NCBI RefSeq assembly: GCF_047496725.1
Contig: NC_132975.1
Coordinates: forward strand, 12,097,501 to 12,161,500
Direction of reading: 5' to 3'
DNA: 64,000 bases
DNA from: Anoplolepis gracilipes
Lineage: Eukaryota; Arthropoda; Insecta; Hymenoptera; Formicidae
The translations under genes were made by a program, and so were the position numbers. A model generated the notes under the pieces. The model saw only the letters and a list, made by a program, of their open reading frames with translations, had not been told where the DNA came from and searched no databases. Shown one piece after another: positions 49,420 through 60,029 of this stretch. Position 1 is the first letter of the stretch, and every line of letters starts with the position of its first letter.

Positions 49420-51870
49420 TCTCGATGGCTTTATCCTTTTTCCGTCCCCAGTCTTCTTTCTCTGCTAGAAGTTAACGATAATCTGTATACAATGTCATTT
49501 CCATCAATTGTATGAATAATAAATTAACTTAAGCAAACTTTGTTTCTTTGGTATACTTATTTTTACATTTACTGATAAATCGCAATAAAAAATATATATT
49601 TTTTTATCTTATATTAAAATTGCATTTCTCATTATTTTTTATTAAATGTTATTATATATACGTTTATTACAGAGTTTTATTCTTTCTCTACATCGTATAA
49701 TAACGTGTAGAAATTAAAGGTCAAAAGAAGCTAGAAGAAAATATTACAAGTAGATTTTATAATGCTTTGATATGAATTACATTTCATCATGTAGATATTT
49801 TTCATGAAAACTATTTATTTTTCTCGCGCGTTGTAACGCGAGAACACTCATTTTCCAACTCTATTATTTAGACATCAAGCCTCCAGACTTGCGTGCACAC
49901 GAATAATTTTATAAACACAGAGGAGAAGCGTAGTGGTTCTCGCTTTACATGTATATTAATCGTAAACGCAAAGTATGTCATAAATATAGCAAATGCTAAA
50001 TAATTGCGAGAATGCCAACTTTACGCGTTTATATCACTAAAAATGTTTCTTTTTCATGCCTCGTTTCCGGCATTGAAAAGGTTAAAACTCGTATACATCT
50101 TCGATTAAGCATCATTATGCAATTTATTGCTTCGTGTGTATTTTTAATTTGTCCATCTTCTCAGAGAATAAATGTTGCATCATCTAGCGGGAGCAAAAAT
50201 CTAAGCATGTCTGACAACAGATCTGTTTTAACAATAAGTGTTAAAGAGAAAATTGATAACTCGTGTGGCTGTATTATTATATTATGCAGAGTGTCGCGAA
50301 AAATCTCCGGCTATGATATTAATGATGTATTCTTTTATGAAATGTTATGTGATTTCTATTTCTGTGCGTGCGTATTTTGTCGAGTATCAAATGCATTTAC
50401 AACGAGTGACAAGATGATTCAATAGTCGATAATGAAACTGCCTTACGCAAGTGACTGGAGAAGCTCACTAAAATCAAATGTCTAATAAACATAACATAAT
50501 TTTTACTATATGACAACATCACGCAATGATATATTTATTTATATTGCTAATAAAAATAACTGTATCGATCACTTTCATCGAGCCAATGTGTCTGTTGTCT
50601 CAATTCAACTAAATTTGTGGCACATAATTAGAAATCTAATTAATAATCTAATATAATAAAATTGATACAGAGACAGTAAAAATTTCACGCAAAAAGTCAT
50701 ATTTAGAGATAGACTTTCCATTTTTCATATTTTCTCTGTTAAATATTGTAAATATATTCTTTTTGTACCATAGTATTGCGTATAAATTATTTCATTCATT
50801 ACAGAAACCGCGAAATTTTTATCATTTTGAGATGAGTGATTAATTAGCTTTAATCTGATAACTGAACCACGATAATATATGTAGCTTAATATTTGAACAG
50901 TTTTTTCATCTGCATTTGATATTCTCAATCTTTGTACAATTTACGCAATTTTCCTTTTTTGAATCCGCATACATAAACTTTAAAATGATTTGAGACTTAA
51001 TTGCAGTTTTAGTATTTCAAAGATGACTAAGAATTATATGAAAGATAAGAGATAAATAGCAGGTAAATTTAATATTTACAAGAATAGCGTTTAATAATTT
51101 CTTGACGTTATGAATATGAAAATTCAACATTAAAACAGATGCAAACAAAATATATTTGAAAAATGTCAGTGGCGATATCGGATAATTAACGCTTTAATAA
51201 AAGATGTGAGGCTATAAATGAGCAAAGCTACAAAAAGCTGGACGTACATGAAAATTGCTACAAAAGGACTCGAATGGATATAAATGTTCCAACGACTCAT
51301 CATATACGTCGCAGCTGTCAGGCGTTAATAATAAAAAATCACCTGAGTGCAATGCACATCGATCGCGAAAGGAATCCCGAGGAAAAATGAGCGGATGCAC
51401 AAAGTTTTAAAGGTTAAATAACTATACACATTTGCAACATATTCTTGAACTCTATCTGCCTCTCTTTGTAGAAACATGCTCGAACAACATGTAGTATGTT
51501 GAATTTTTTATTTGCTTTTATATAAAGGTTTGCGGATTAAAATTTCAAATAAATTTTAATCCGCAAATACTCTAATCACATGCAAGATTATATTGCATTT
51601 GTCATTTCTTTTCTTTTCTTGTAGATCTTATATAAAAAATAATCGATATATTCAAATGATGGCGATAAATATTAATGATAACAAGACAGTGCGTATATAG
51701 GGCGTGTATGCGAAAGTGGCAGAAGTATAAGATTTCCGATATTCTGAATCGTGATATAAAAGTAAAAGAAAACATTCCTTTTGTAGCGTGTGCATTGGTC
51801 TATAATAAAGTTAGAACCGGTATCATCGAGTGGCATTTGAAGTAACGTCGACGATAGTACAGGATACCTC
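49420..51870. other. Intergenic spacer between cuticle genes A and B
   Basis: This is AT-rich sequence with no confident gene. A 137-codon open frame (50012-50425, +) has no recognisable domain. A perfect 17-bp hairpin at 51529-51567 lies about 305 bases upstream of the gene B TATA box. Confidence 0.6.
51529..51567. repeat. Perfect 17-bp hairpin with 5-base loop
   Basis: TTTGCGGATTAAAATTT is followed by loop CAAAT and then its exact reverse complement. The sequence is not a simple repeat. It could be a cruciform or regulatory palindrome, or a small foldback remnant. Confidence 0.9.
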
Positions 51871-51872
51871 GA

Positions 51873-51911
51873 TATATAAAAGGCGAATGCAATAGATAAA
51901 CGCTCGTCAGT
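51873..51911 (+). promoter_or_regulatory. Core promoter of cuticular protein gene B (TATA plus initiator)
   Basis: TATATAAA at 51873-51880 is followed by the arthropod initiator TCAGT at 51907-51911, about 30-36 bases downstream. This spacing is right for a focused promoter with a start near 51909. The short leader then reaches a donor GAA|GTAAGA at 51944. Confidence 0.75.
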
Positions 51912-52396
51912 ATTTGATATCTGGAAAACGAAGCACAGTTGAAGTAAGAGTTAGAATCGCCTGCTAGTTGAATTCAACAAAGTACGTTGCTGCAATCATA
52001 TATAGTTAGAAACATATGTATATGTATATGTATAATATGTATATAATAATTTTTTTATATTTAAGAAAAAGAATTTATAACAAATTGCAAAATTATTTGA
52101 AACATATTTCTCGCTTGTATTATATTTAATTAGCTGTAGCTTTTACAAGAGAAAATTTTATCAGCTAGACAAAAATATAAAATAACCAAAAGTTATTAAT
52201 TTTTATTTTTGACATTGCATTTAAAAATTCTTTGATTACATAATTTACATAAAAATCTGCATGTTTGAAAAGTGATATAAATCGAGTATTGTAGCGTTGG
52301 GAATTTTAACGAGATTATAAATGAACGCATACCCGGTGTGTAATCGGCAGTCAAGCGTTAGACGAGATCCTTAATCCATCTCCGATCCCGCTCAGG

Positions 52397-52795
52397 ATGA
52401 ATCCGCACGTAATTATCCTGCTGAGCCTGGCGGCAATAATATCAGCGGCGAATGAGCCGATAGCCATCATCCGGCAGGAGCAGGACATTAGTCCGAACGG
52501 TAGTTTCTTCACGAAATGGGAGAGCGCCAACGGGATAACTTTCGAGGAGCGGGGCGTACAGAAGAACCCTGGCCAAAAGGACAAAGAGGCTGAGGAGGTG
52601 CGCGGCTCGGTGACATGGACCGCGCCTGACGGACAGAAGATTAATCTCGGCTGGCTGGCAGACGAGAATGGCGCCACTTTCCAAGGGGCGCATCTGCCAA
52701 CCCCGCCACCCCCGCCGGAAATTCCGCCCATCATCCAGCGCGCCCTCGACTGGATAGCTACTCACCCCTACAAAGAGGAAAGAAACAAAGTGTAA
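52397..52795 (+). CDS. RR-1 cuticular protein B, 132 aa
   Basis: This is a secreted RR-1 cuticular protein. The whole coding sequence is in one exon that begins at an acceptor CCGCTCAG|G just before ATG (52397). The 5'UTR exon starts at about 51909 and its donor is at 51944, giving a 5'UTR intron of about 450 bases. The signal peptide is MNPHVIILLSLAAIISA. The mature part has ISPNGSFFTKWESANGITFE, TWTAPDGQKINLGWLADENG and FQGAHLPTPPPPPEIPPIIQ, then RALDWIATHPYKEERNKV. As in gene A, the Tyr before the xADENG motif is Trp. Unlike genes A and C there is no five-codon first exon, so the signal peptide is not split. Poly-A signal AATAAA lies at 52878-52883. Confidence 0.93.
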   Translation: MNPHVIILLSLAAIISAANEPIAIIRQEQDISPNGSFFTKWESANGITFEERGVQKNPGQKDKEAEEVRGSVTWTAPDGQKINLGWLADENGATFQGAHLPTPPPPPEIPPIIQRALDWIATHPYKEERNKV

Positions 52796-52877
52796 TCGCT
52801 GACGTGCCTTTGCTACAAATAACGTTGAATAATCACATCTTTCGATTATCCGTATTTAGCTTAACATTATATGTAAA

Positions 52878-52883
52878 AATAAA
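52878..52883 (+). terminator. Poly-A signal of cuticular protein gene B
   Basis: AATAAA in an A-rich run lies about 83 bases after the stop, giving a short 3'UTR. Confidence 0.55.
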
Positions 52884-54095
52884 AAAAAAAGTTTAAAGTT
52901 TTGTATAAAAATCCTATATATATTGAACAAACGTGTAATTTAATTCTAAATTTCTTGTGACTATAATCAACGTTTGACGAAATCACGCGTGCTGTGTACG
53001 ATTAATTGGAGTAATTGTGATAAACTGGGATAAAATATGACATATTGAAACGTTTTGCCAAAGGGATAAACTCGCAGTTACAAAATTATTGAAATTGATA
53101 ACAGCTTGTTTAATATATATTATCAGATTATTAAGAAGTAATTACGCTATCAATTATAATATTGCAAAATATGACGTTGTTACAGATACACATACACCCA
53201 CACACACACACACATTGTTTGTTTCAATATCATAATTATCTTGTTGATTATATAATTTAAACGAGTCTATCCATTGGCTTACCGCAGAGAATAGAATATA
53301 CAAGGATGGGAGAGAGAGAGGGAGAATTATTGATTTAAGATTAGAACATCATGTAAACTAAGAACTTTAGAGCTAATAATACATAAATTTGTAAAAGTCC
53401 ACAAATATATAAATGTATCTATTAGACACTTTTGATGTATTAAAGATTAACATTATAAAGTATTTTATAAAGATCTGCAATTTATTATTTATTTTTAATG
53501 CAATAGAGAAAGAAAATATTTGCTGATGAATTCGAAAATACATTGCTATCTCTCTCGACGATAGAGGCACTTTTCTGATCGTTAAGTAATCGAAAGGATC
53601 TATATTTACTCTTTCGCGACATACAGCTGCATTCTTCATTTATCTTATTTGCGAGAACATTCTGTGAGAGACTAACGTGAGAATAGCAAACTCATCAAGT
53701 TAGGTGTGGACACATGACTGTGGTAATAGAAAAATTCGGGTTAGAAAAAATCTTTGCGGCCAAAGAGAAAGACGAATCGTTATATAAGTGAGTGATAGTG
53801 AGAGTTTCTTGCTGTCATACTGTCAACCACAGCGCTTTTTCGAAACCAGATATACAAATAAAGCGGTAGCTTGAGCAATTAGACTATGGGTGAAATGTGC
53901 CTCATGAGAGAGAAACAGTTTTGTAAGTCGATATATTTCATCGATATAATAACTTGATATTAAAATACAAAGATTAATAAATGAATAATAAAATCGTTAA
54001 AATCAAGAATATATATTATACAATAAATGACAAAAGAATATAAATTAGAAAAAGAATAAAAATATTAAATGTAAGGTTTCTTTTCTGCATAGTCT

Positions 54096-54565
54096 GAAGT
54101 TTATATTGGCAAAAGATAGTTATTTATTCACATTATAATATTACACATTGTATTATAGTATTATAATTATACATTAATCGGTGTTTTTATTTGTTTCGAT
54201 TAGACGAGCGAATATTAATCTTTTCTACATCTTTTTCTGTTGTTTATTTTTTTAATTTCTATTTTACTTTACTTTTTCTTTTTTAATATTGTATCTTTTT
54301 TATCTGAAATGATAATCATTAAAATGAAGTTTATTTTGACAAGAGATATCGTTTAATTATTCACATTATAATATTGCACACTGTGTTATATATAGTATTC
54401 TAATTATACATTAATCGATGTTTCCATTTATTTTAGTTAAATGAGCGAATCAGTTTTTCCCACATCTTTTTCTGCTGTTTATTTTTTAATTTATTTCCAT
54501 TTTATTTTACCTTTTCTTTTTTAATATCCATCTTTTTTGTTTGAAATGATAATCATCAAAATGAA
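54096..54565. repeat. Tandem duplication, two units of about 230-240 bp
   Basis: Unit 1 starts at 54096 and unit 2 at 54326, both with GAAGTTTAT. They share TATTCACATTATAATATT, CTAATTATACATTAATCG or TATAATTATACATTAATCG, ACATCTTTTTCTG and GAAATGATAATCAT in the same order. Differences are scattered substitutions and small indels, so the duplication is not recent. Confidence 0.9.
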
Positions 54566-56561
54566 TGCGTGTAAACAAGCACGGATTGCTCGTCTGCGGG
54601 AATATTCGCATACGCCAATTATTACGCTAAATTGTTTACGGAGGTGCGCGTATGTATGTTATATTCGTGCGCCACCGCGTTTAATTTGATAATTAATACC
54701 AAGCGGCCGCTTCATAATTCGGTTATAAATTCTGCGAATCATGTTTCTTGATTGCGGCAGTAATTTCGATTCGACGGCACGATCATAATCGGTATTTGTT
54801 GAATTGCGAGCGCAAATAAGACTGCGATAGGTGGAATTAATCGAGGCCGGATAATCGAATTTATGGAACTATTAATAAACATTATGAGTCGCGCTGGCGG
54901 TATCGCACCGATGTATCGCTGGTACATCGCATCCTAATGCATATTCAGATTAATATTTTGTCAAACGTGAAATTGTTATAATATTTATGAAATATGATAG
55001 TACAACACAGCGCTGTTAAGCAGCAAGAACGACATATTTGTTTTGCGCAATAAGTATACTATAATATACCGGAATGTATACCGGAAAAGAGAATTTCACT
55101 TTCTCTAACCACGAACGATAAAATCTATGTTAAGAGGAATGCTGTTATGTTAATATAAGTGTGGCATTTAAATAATTTGATAAAAATATATTTTTATTGG
55201 TTTTTTAAGTATCAGAAATAATGCGTAATTAAATCTATTTTTCTCAATTAATTCAAGTACATTTTAACTTGAGAAATATTTATATAAAATGTCTCAAAGT
55301 CACTTTTGCGCGATTTTTTATCTTATTTCAATCACGATATATTATCAAGATTCTTGATATCTCATATAAAAATAATATAATTTGATCTTATATTAAAGTT
55401 TGACTAAAAAGTCAAACTACCGACAAATTCTTGGGAAACTGCGCTTTTGGGAAATACGAAGCTTGTGCACAATTTCTTTTTCTTCTCTGTGGGAATAAAC
55501 TTTGCAAGAGATTCAAACACGAGCTTGCGCCAGGAAGATTTATGTAAGTCGCAGTTACGTGATGCTGTAACAAATTTAGAACACGCGCTAAACAGCTATA
55601 CATGACAAATGTCGTATCGCTCGCGGTGAAAGTTCAATGAGAACGCGGCGAAGTATAATCGGTTCCGGTTCCTCCAACCTTCTTCCCCCCCCCTCCTCCC
55701 GCCCTCTTCTCCCGAAGACGTCAGATGTCAAGGAATCGCCGTCAAACGACCTTTTAGAAAGTCTTCAGACAGATGTTCGGCCTGTGAAAAAGATGTTGCA
55801 CACAAAGATTATCCGCAGTATCACAGTGACGAGTATTAATCTTATATCACACAATTATTATTTCGCTCTAAATAACACATCTCTCCACGTAGAGGCATTC
55901 TTTGATTGTTAGAGGAGACGAAAGCAGTGAAAGAAATGTGTTATCCCTGTGTATCCCTCACTAGTTGACACGGAGTGACAGCTTTAAAGATTCGATCGCT
56001 CGGTACCATTCTTCTCGAGAGATAACGGATCTCTTTATGTAGACGAATGTTTGATCATCGATAATAGCGTAAATCATTCGGGATGAAAAGATTTACGAGA
56101 GGAACGATATGTTGGAGCTAATTTATATTATATTTGTCATACATCAACGTGGAATGACAGCTCTTCAATTCTGAAAGAAATATTTTTATTATCTTGTATT
56201 TACTAGTTTATTAATAATATTATTGGTCTAAGTAGTATTATTAAAAAGATATTGAAAGACGCAATCTCTAGATTACTGCCAAAATTGCTCCAAATACGTT
56301 AATTCTTTTATTTAATTAATAACAGGATTATTTATTTAATAACAGGATTATTTAAGAATTAATAGAATTAATAGAATATTAATAAATGTTATAGATTTAA
56401 ATGTGAATTGTGATTACTTCGAAAGTGATTAAACAAGCCGTCTAAATGCTTATTGCACCAAACGAACGTAATCAAAGTACTTGCGGTCTTCGTATGACGC
56501 TCGTTACATAAGACGTCTTTGTCCACTCTATGTGATTGATTAATGATAGCGAGCAAAACCC

Positions 56562-56563
<2 letters not shown>

Positions 56564-56616
<53 letters not shown>
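56564..56616. repeat. (TG)n microsatellite
   Basis: About 26 TG dinucleotides are followed by imperfect TGTAG words. Confidence 0.95.
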
Positions 56617-56618
<2 letters not shown>

Positions 56619-57137
56619 CATGTAGTGTGTAGTATATGTGTATGTAATAAAGACGTACGCGGCAGCTGTGTTTACAGCGATGTAATATCTTACAGTAATA
56701 ACTATACGACTTTCTATCGTAAATCAGCTTGATTTAATCATGCGATGGCCCTAATATCTATTAGATCTATACATGTTACTCGAATACGAACGAGGTCTTT
56801 CTGCTACATCCCTGATATTTATAAATTTCGTAAACAATCGACACAAGTCGAATAAATTGGAAAACATTTTTGAAGAAAGATTGATCGGAATGAATTTGAA
56901 TAATTTTATTATACCTATGTCTTTAAGGAAAGAAATTTGAATTTTAAATTTTAATTGACGGAACACAACAAAAAGAGTGGAAGAGTGACGCTATCATGCT
57001 AACCACACAATTTCCCGCATCCTTCCTTTCTGGAAGACTCGAGGTAGAGAGAATCTCGCACATACTTTTGCATATATTTCGTTGAAAGGATCAGGCGTAT
57101 TAATAGGATAACGGCACCTCTCTCCTGGGATGCAACA

Positions 57138-57143
57138 TTTATT
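57138..57143 (-). terminator. Candidate poly-A signal of cuticular protein gene C
   Basis: AATAAA on the minus strand lies about 355 bases after the gene C stop. Other signals nearby on the same strand cannot be excluded. Confidence 0.35.
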
Positions 57144-57497
57144 CTTAATGCACCATCGCATACACCTTAACGATGAGTTAATTACATAATCGTGTAGGTA
57201 CATGCTCGTGTTATCATATACATATATATATCGTATATTAATACAGTATAATAATAAAATATATGTTTGCATACAATATATATCCATAAGTATACAATAA
57301 ATATTTACAACAAATTGAACCAGAGCATTCCGTGTTGGCTTCGAGGGCGAGGACAGGGCGAGGGTGGCACAGCAACACTCATCGTCCGGTATCATCGAGT
57401 ATATCGTCGTGGCTCGTCTTCCATTCGCGTTGGCGTAATAATTACGTGAGAGGTCGTGAGATCACATATGTACTGGACGGCGGCGCCGGTCGCGGAA

Positions 57498-59959
57498 TTA
57501 CACCTGGTTCTCGTCATCCTTGGACGGATGAGCCGCGATCCATTCGAGTGCCTTCTGTATCAGCGGCGGAATTTCCGGTGTAGTGGGTAGATGAGCACCC
57601 ACTGGCTGGAAACCGTTCTTGTCGGCCGTGTACGTTAGGGAGATCTGCTGACCATCGTCGCTAGAGTAACTGAAGCCACCCTTCGCTGTCAACGCCTCGT
57701 TCTCGGTACCGGCGTCCTCCACGTGGCCTTCCTCCTCGGCCTTGATACCGTTGCCAGTCTCGTAATTCCATTTGTAGGATCCATCTGGGTTGGGACCCTC
57801 TTGGCTCTGGCTGACGATCGGTATCACGTCATCAGCCGGCGCTGCTACAGCGCACGCTGCCAATGCGAGTAAAATTACCTGTTGGTGGTTACCGCAGAAA
57901 AAAAGAATGTTTAAAAGTGATCAGGCTGATCGCAATAACGCGTTTATTTTAGTTACAAAAATGTATGTAATTAATTTTGAGCTGGAAAAGTCAGCATAAT
58001 CGATGTAATTTATATTAATGGCGTGAATATGACTTTACGATAATTTTCAACGATCAAATTAATTGTGATTATAGAATTATGAAGAATAATGTGATATTGC
58101 TACTCGTTTAATAGTTATCATTAAAAAGGTTTATTGCTAATTTATCATTGAAATATATTGCAGATGATAGATTTATTGTCACGATTATCCTAAGTGACTA
58201 AATTTTTAATTCAATATTTAATTAATGTGTTATCTTTTGCATTTATATTAAAGATAACTTTCACTACATGTATATACGATAAATAGAAATCTTTAATGTT
58301 GATTTATTGAAATCAACCTGAACGTGACGTGACGTTACGAAATCACATGGTCATTGAATTAACGTTATAAAATGTGCGAAAGATTCAATGTACGAGTTAA
58401 GAGTAAAAGTAATATTTATCCTTGAAGATTAAGATCAATTAATTCAGTTATTGATTGACCTATCGTTCATCGATATTTGATGGAATCTCAATTAAAGCAA
58501 GCGAGAATGCACTTGCGGTGCGAATATAATTTAATATTAATGTACAACGATAAAATATATCTATAAACTGCTGATATAACACGTATACAGAGAGAACTAA
58601 TCTTAGTCAACCATCACACTGTGCAAGTTTCCAGATGCATAAACATCAGATGAACATTAGCCTTTTCGTTAGCTTCCTTGTTTGACGTTCGCATCGTTGC
58701 ACAAGTGTTTATGCAGAACGCGCTAATGGCTACTGCCACTTAGATATTCAGCCATCTCTCGCGACGCGATATGCGCGACAGTTAGTAAAAACGGTGATTT
58801 AGCTACAGCGGTTTCACGGGGTAATTAGAAACAATGCGTATACCCTAATTATATGTAATATTATCTTTAAAAATATTCCTAGAATTTCTGGGATTATAAT
58901 ATTACATCGCACAATTCATGTTTATTCGTTGTGATCGAAATTATTACTGATTTAATTTCAAAAAGCTTCGCCCTGATTGTTAAATCGAGCGTGCTCTGAT
59001 GAAGAGAAAGCTCTGCGAGAATCAGTGGAAACGGGCACCGCTCGCCGCAGTAGTGATACCGTTTTGAGTCAGACATGACAGGAATCGCGGTAGTATCAGC
59101 GTTATTAGGTCAGACACCGCGCCTCGAATGAAACGAACGATGTTAATGATTATACATTAATATCACACATTACACTATAATACAACATGTGAATTATTAT
59201 TACCTTTATTGTCTCATTTGTATGTGACACAATTCTGATATTACAAATAAAATGATATTTCTCTCGAGTAGATGCGCAAAACAATATATTGTTCGAACGC
59301 ACGCGATGCTATTGCGAGAATGTTAATTATTACTATTGTTAAATTATACAGTTATATTACTGTCAAAATTTGAAATAATTAGTTGCTAAAATTTATTCCA
59401 ATACCATTAGTATTTCGTAACTTTATCAATTTAAAATCCTTTCTAATTATTTGTCTTTTTTTTTTTTGTAAGATTTTTGTAAGAAATAAAATTATTTCAT
59501 TTTCCGTTAAACTATATTGCACCGTATTATTCGTCACAAGGGTCCAAGCATTTTGTACCTAAAAACGTATGCGCGTTACACGAAGATGACAAATTTCGGG
59601 GTGTATCCCCGACGGCATCGATCGATATCCTTACCACCGATCCTCCGGGAGACGCTACTTACCCTCCGGTCTCGTCTTGCCCCTCGTTCTACCCACCGAC
59701 ATTCTAATCCCCCGGAACTCTCGGCACGCTATACCGAATAATCGTAAAGTGTCACTTACAACAACGTAATTCACAGTACGTCCGGGAAAACGCGCACAGG
59801 GAATCGCCGAGAAATGCACCGCCAAATTCACACGACCTGGCTACGATTATGTTTCGCGTACTATCACGCGTCTCTATCGGAGTGCACGAGTTGACTCTTC
59901 CTTACTCCCGATTGCGAATCTTTTTCCTCTTAATTAACGCTTACCAATGACGTGTACAT
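57498..59959 (-). CDS. RR-1 cuticular protein C, two coding exons, 131 aa
   Basis: This is a secreted RR-1 cuticular protein with the most typical domain of the three. On the minus strand exon 1 is 59945-59959 (MYTSL, donor TTG|GTAAGC). Exon 2 is 57498-57878 (starts VILLALAACAVAAPADDVIP after acceptor CAACAG) and ends at TAA 57498-57500. The signal peptide spans the junction and probably ends at AVAA. The RR-1 region is NPDGSYKWNYETGNGIKAEE, then GGFSYSSDDGQQISLTYTAD, KNGFQPVGAHLP and TTPEIPPLIQ, followed by KALEWIAAHPSKDDENQV. Here the canonical Tyr before TADKNG is kept. The intron is 2066 bases. The five-codon MYT-type first exon is the same design as in gene A, evidence of shared descent. 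Confidence 0.94.
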
Positions 59960-60015
59960 CCTGCAGCAGTAATCGCTGATGGGCAAGTGTTTATCAAGCC
60001 CCGCAGCGCTCGTCG

Positions 60016-60023
60016 TATATATA
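60016..60023 (-). promoter_or_regulatory. TATA box of cuticular protein gene C
   Basis: TATATATA on the minus strand, in the context GGGGTATATATACG, lies about 57 bases upstream of the ATG at 59959. It predicts a start near 59990 and a very short leader of about 30 bases. Confidence 0.7.
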
Positions 60024-60029
60024 CCCCTG

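Larger units (their letters stand above)
52930..57130. other. Intergenic region between cuticle genes B and C
   Basis: Genes B and C converge on this spacer. It holds a tandem duplication of about 230 bp (54096-54565), a GT microsatellite (56564-56616), a 22-bp tandem repeat near 56325-56352 and a copy of a motif also present at 13990. No gene was recognised. The frame 55637-55912 (+) is Ser/Pro-rich at its start but has no known domain. Confidence 0.6.

Noticed and set aside
50012..50425. Plus-strand open frame of 137 codons between cuticle genes A and B
   Set aside because: It is long for AT-rich DNA but shows no domain, signal peptide start or poly-A context, and no similarity to its cuticle neighbours. 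Kept as unlabelled spacer.
55637..55912. Plus-strand frame with Ser/Pro-rich start
   Set aside because: The CT-rich run at 55680-55715 creates the Pro/Ser stretch, and no domain or splice site supports an exon.
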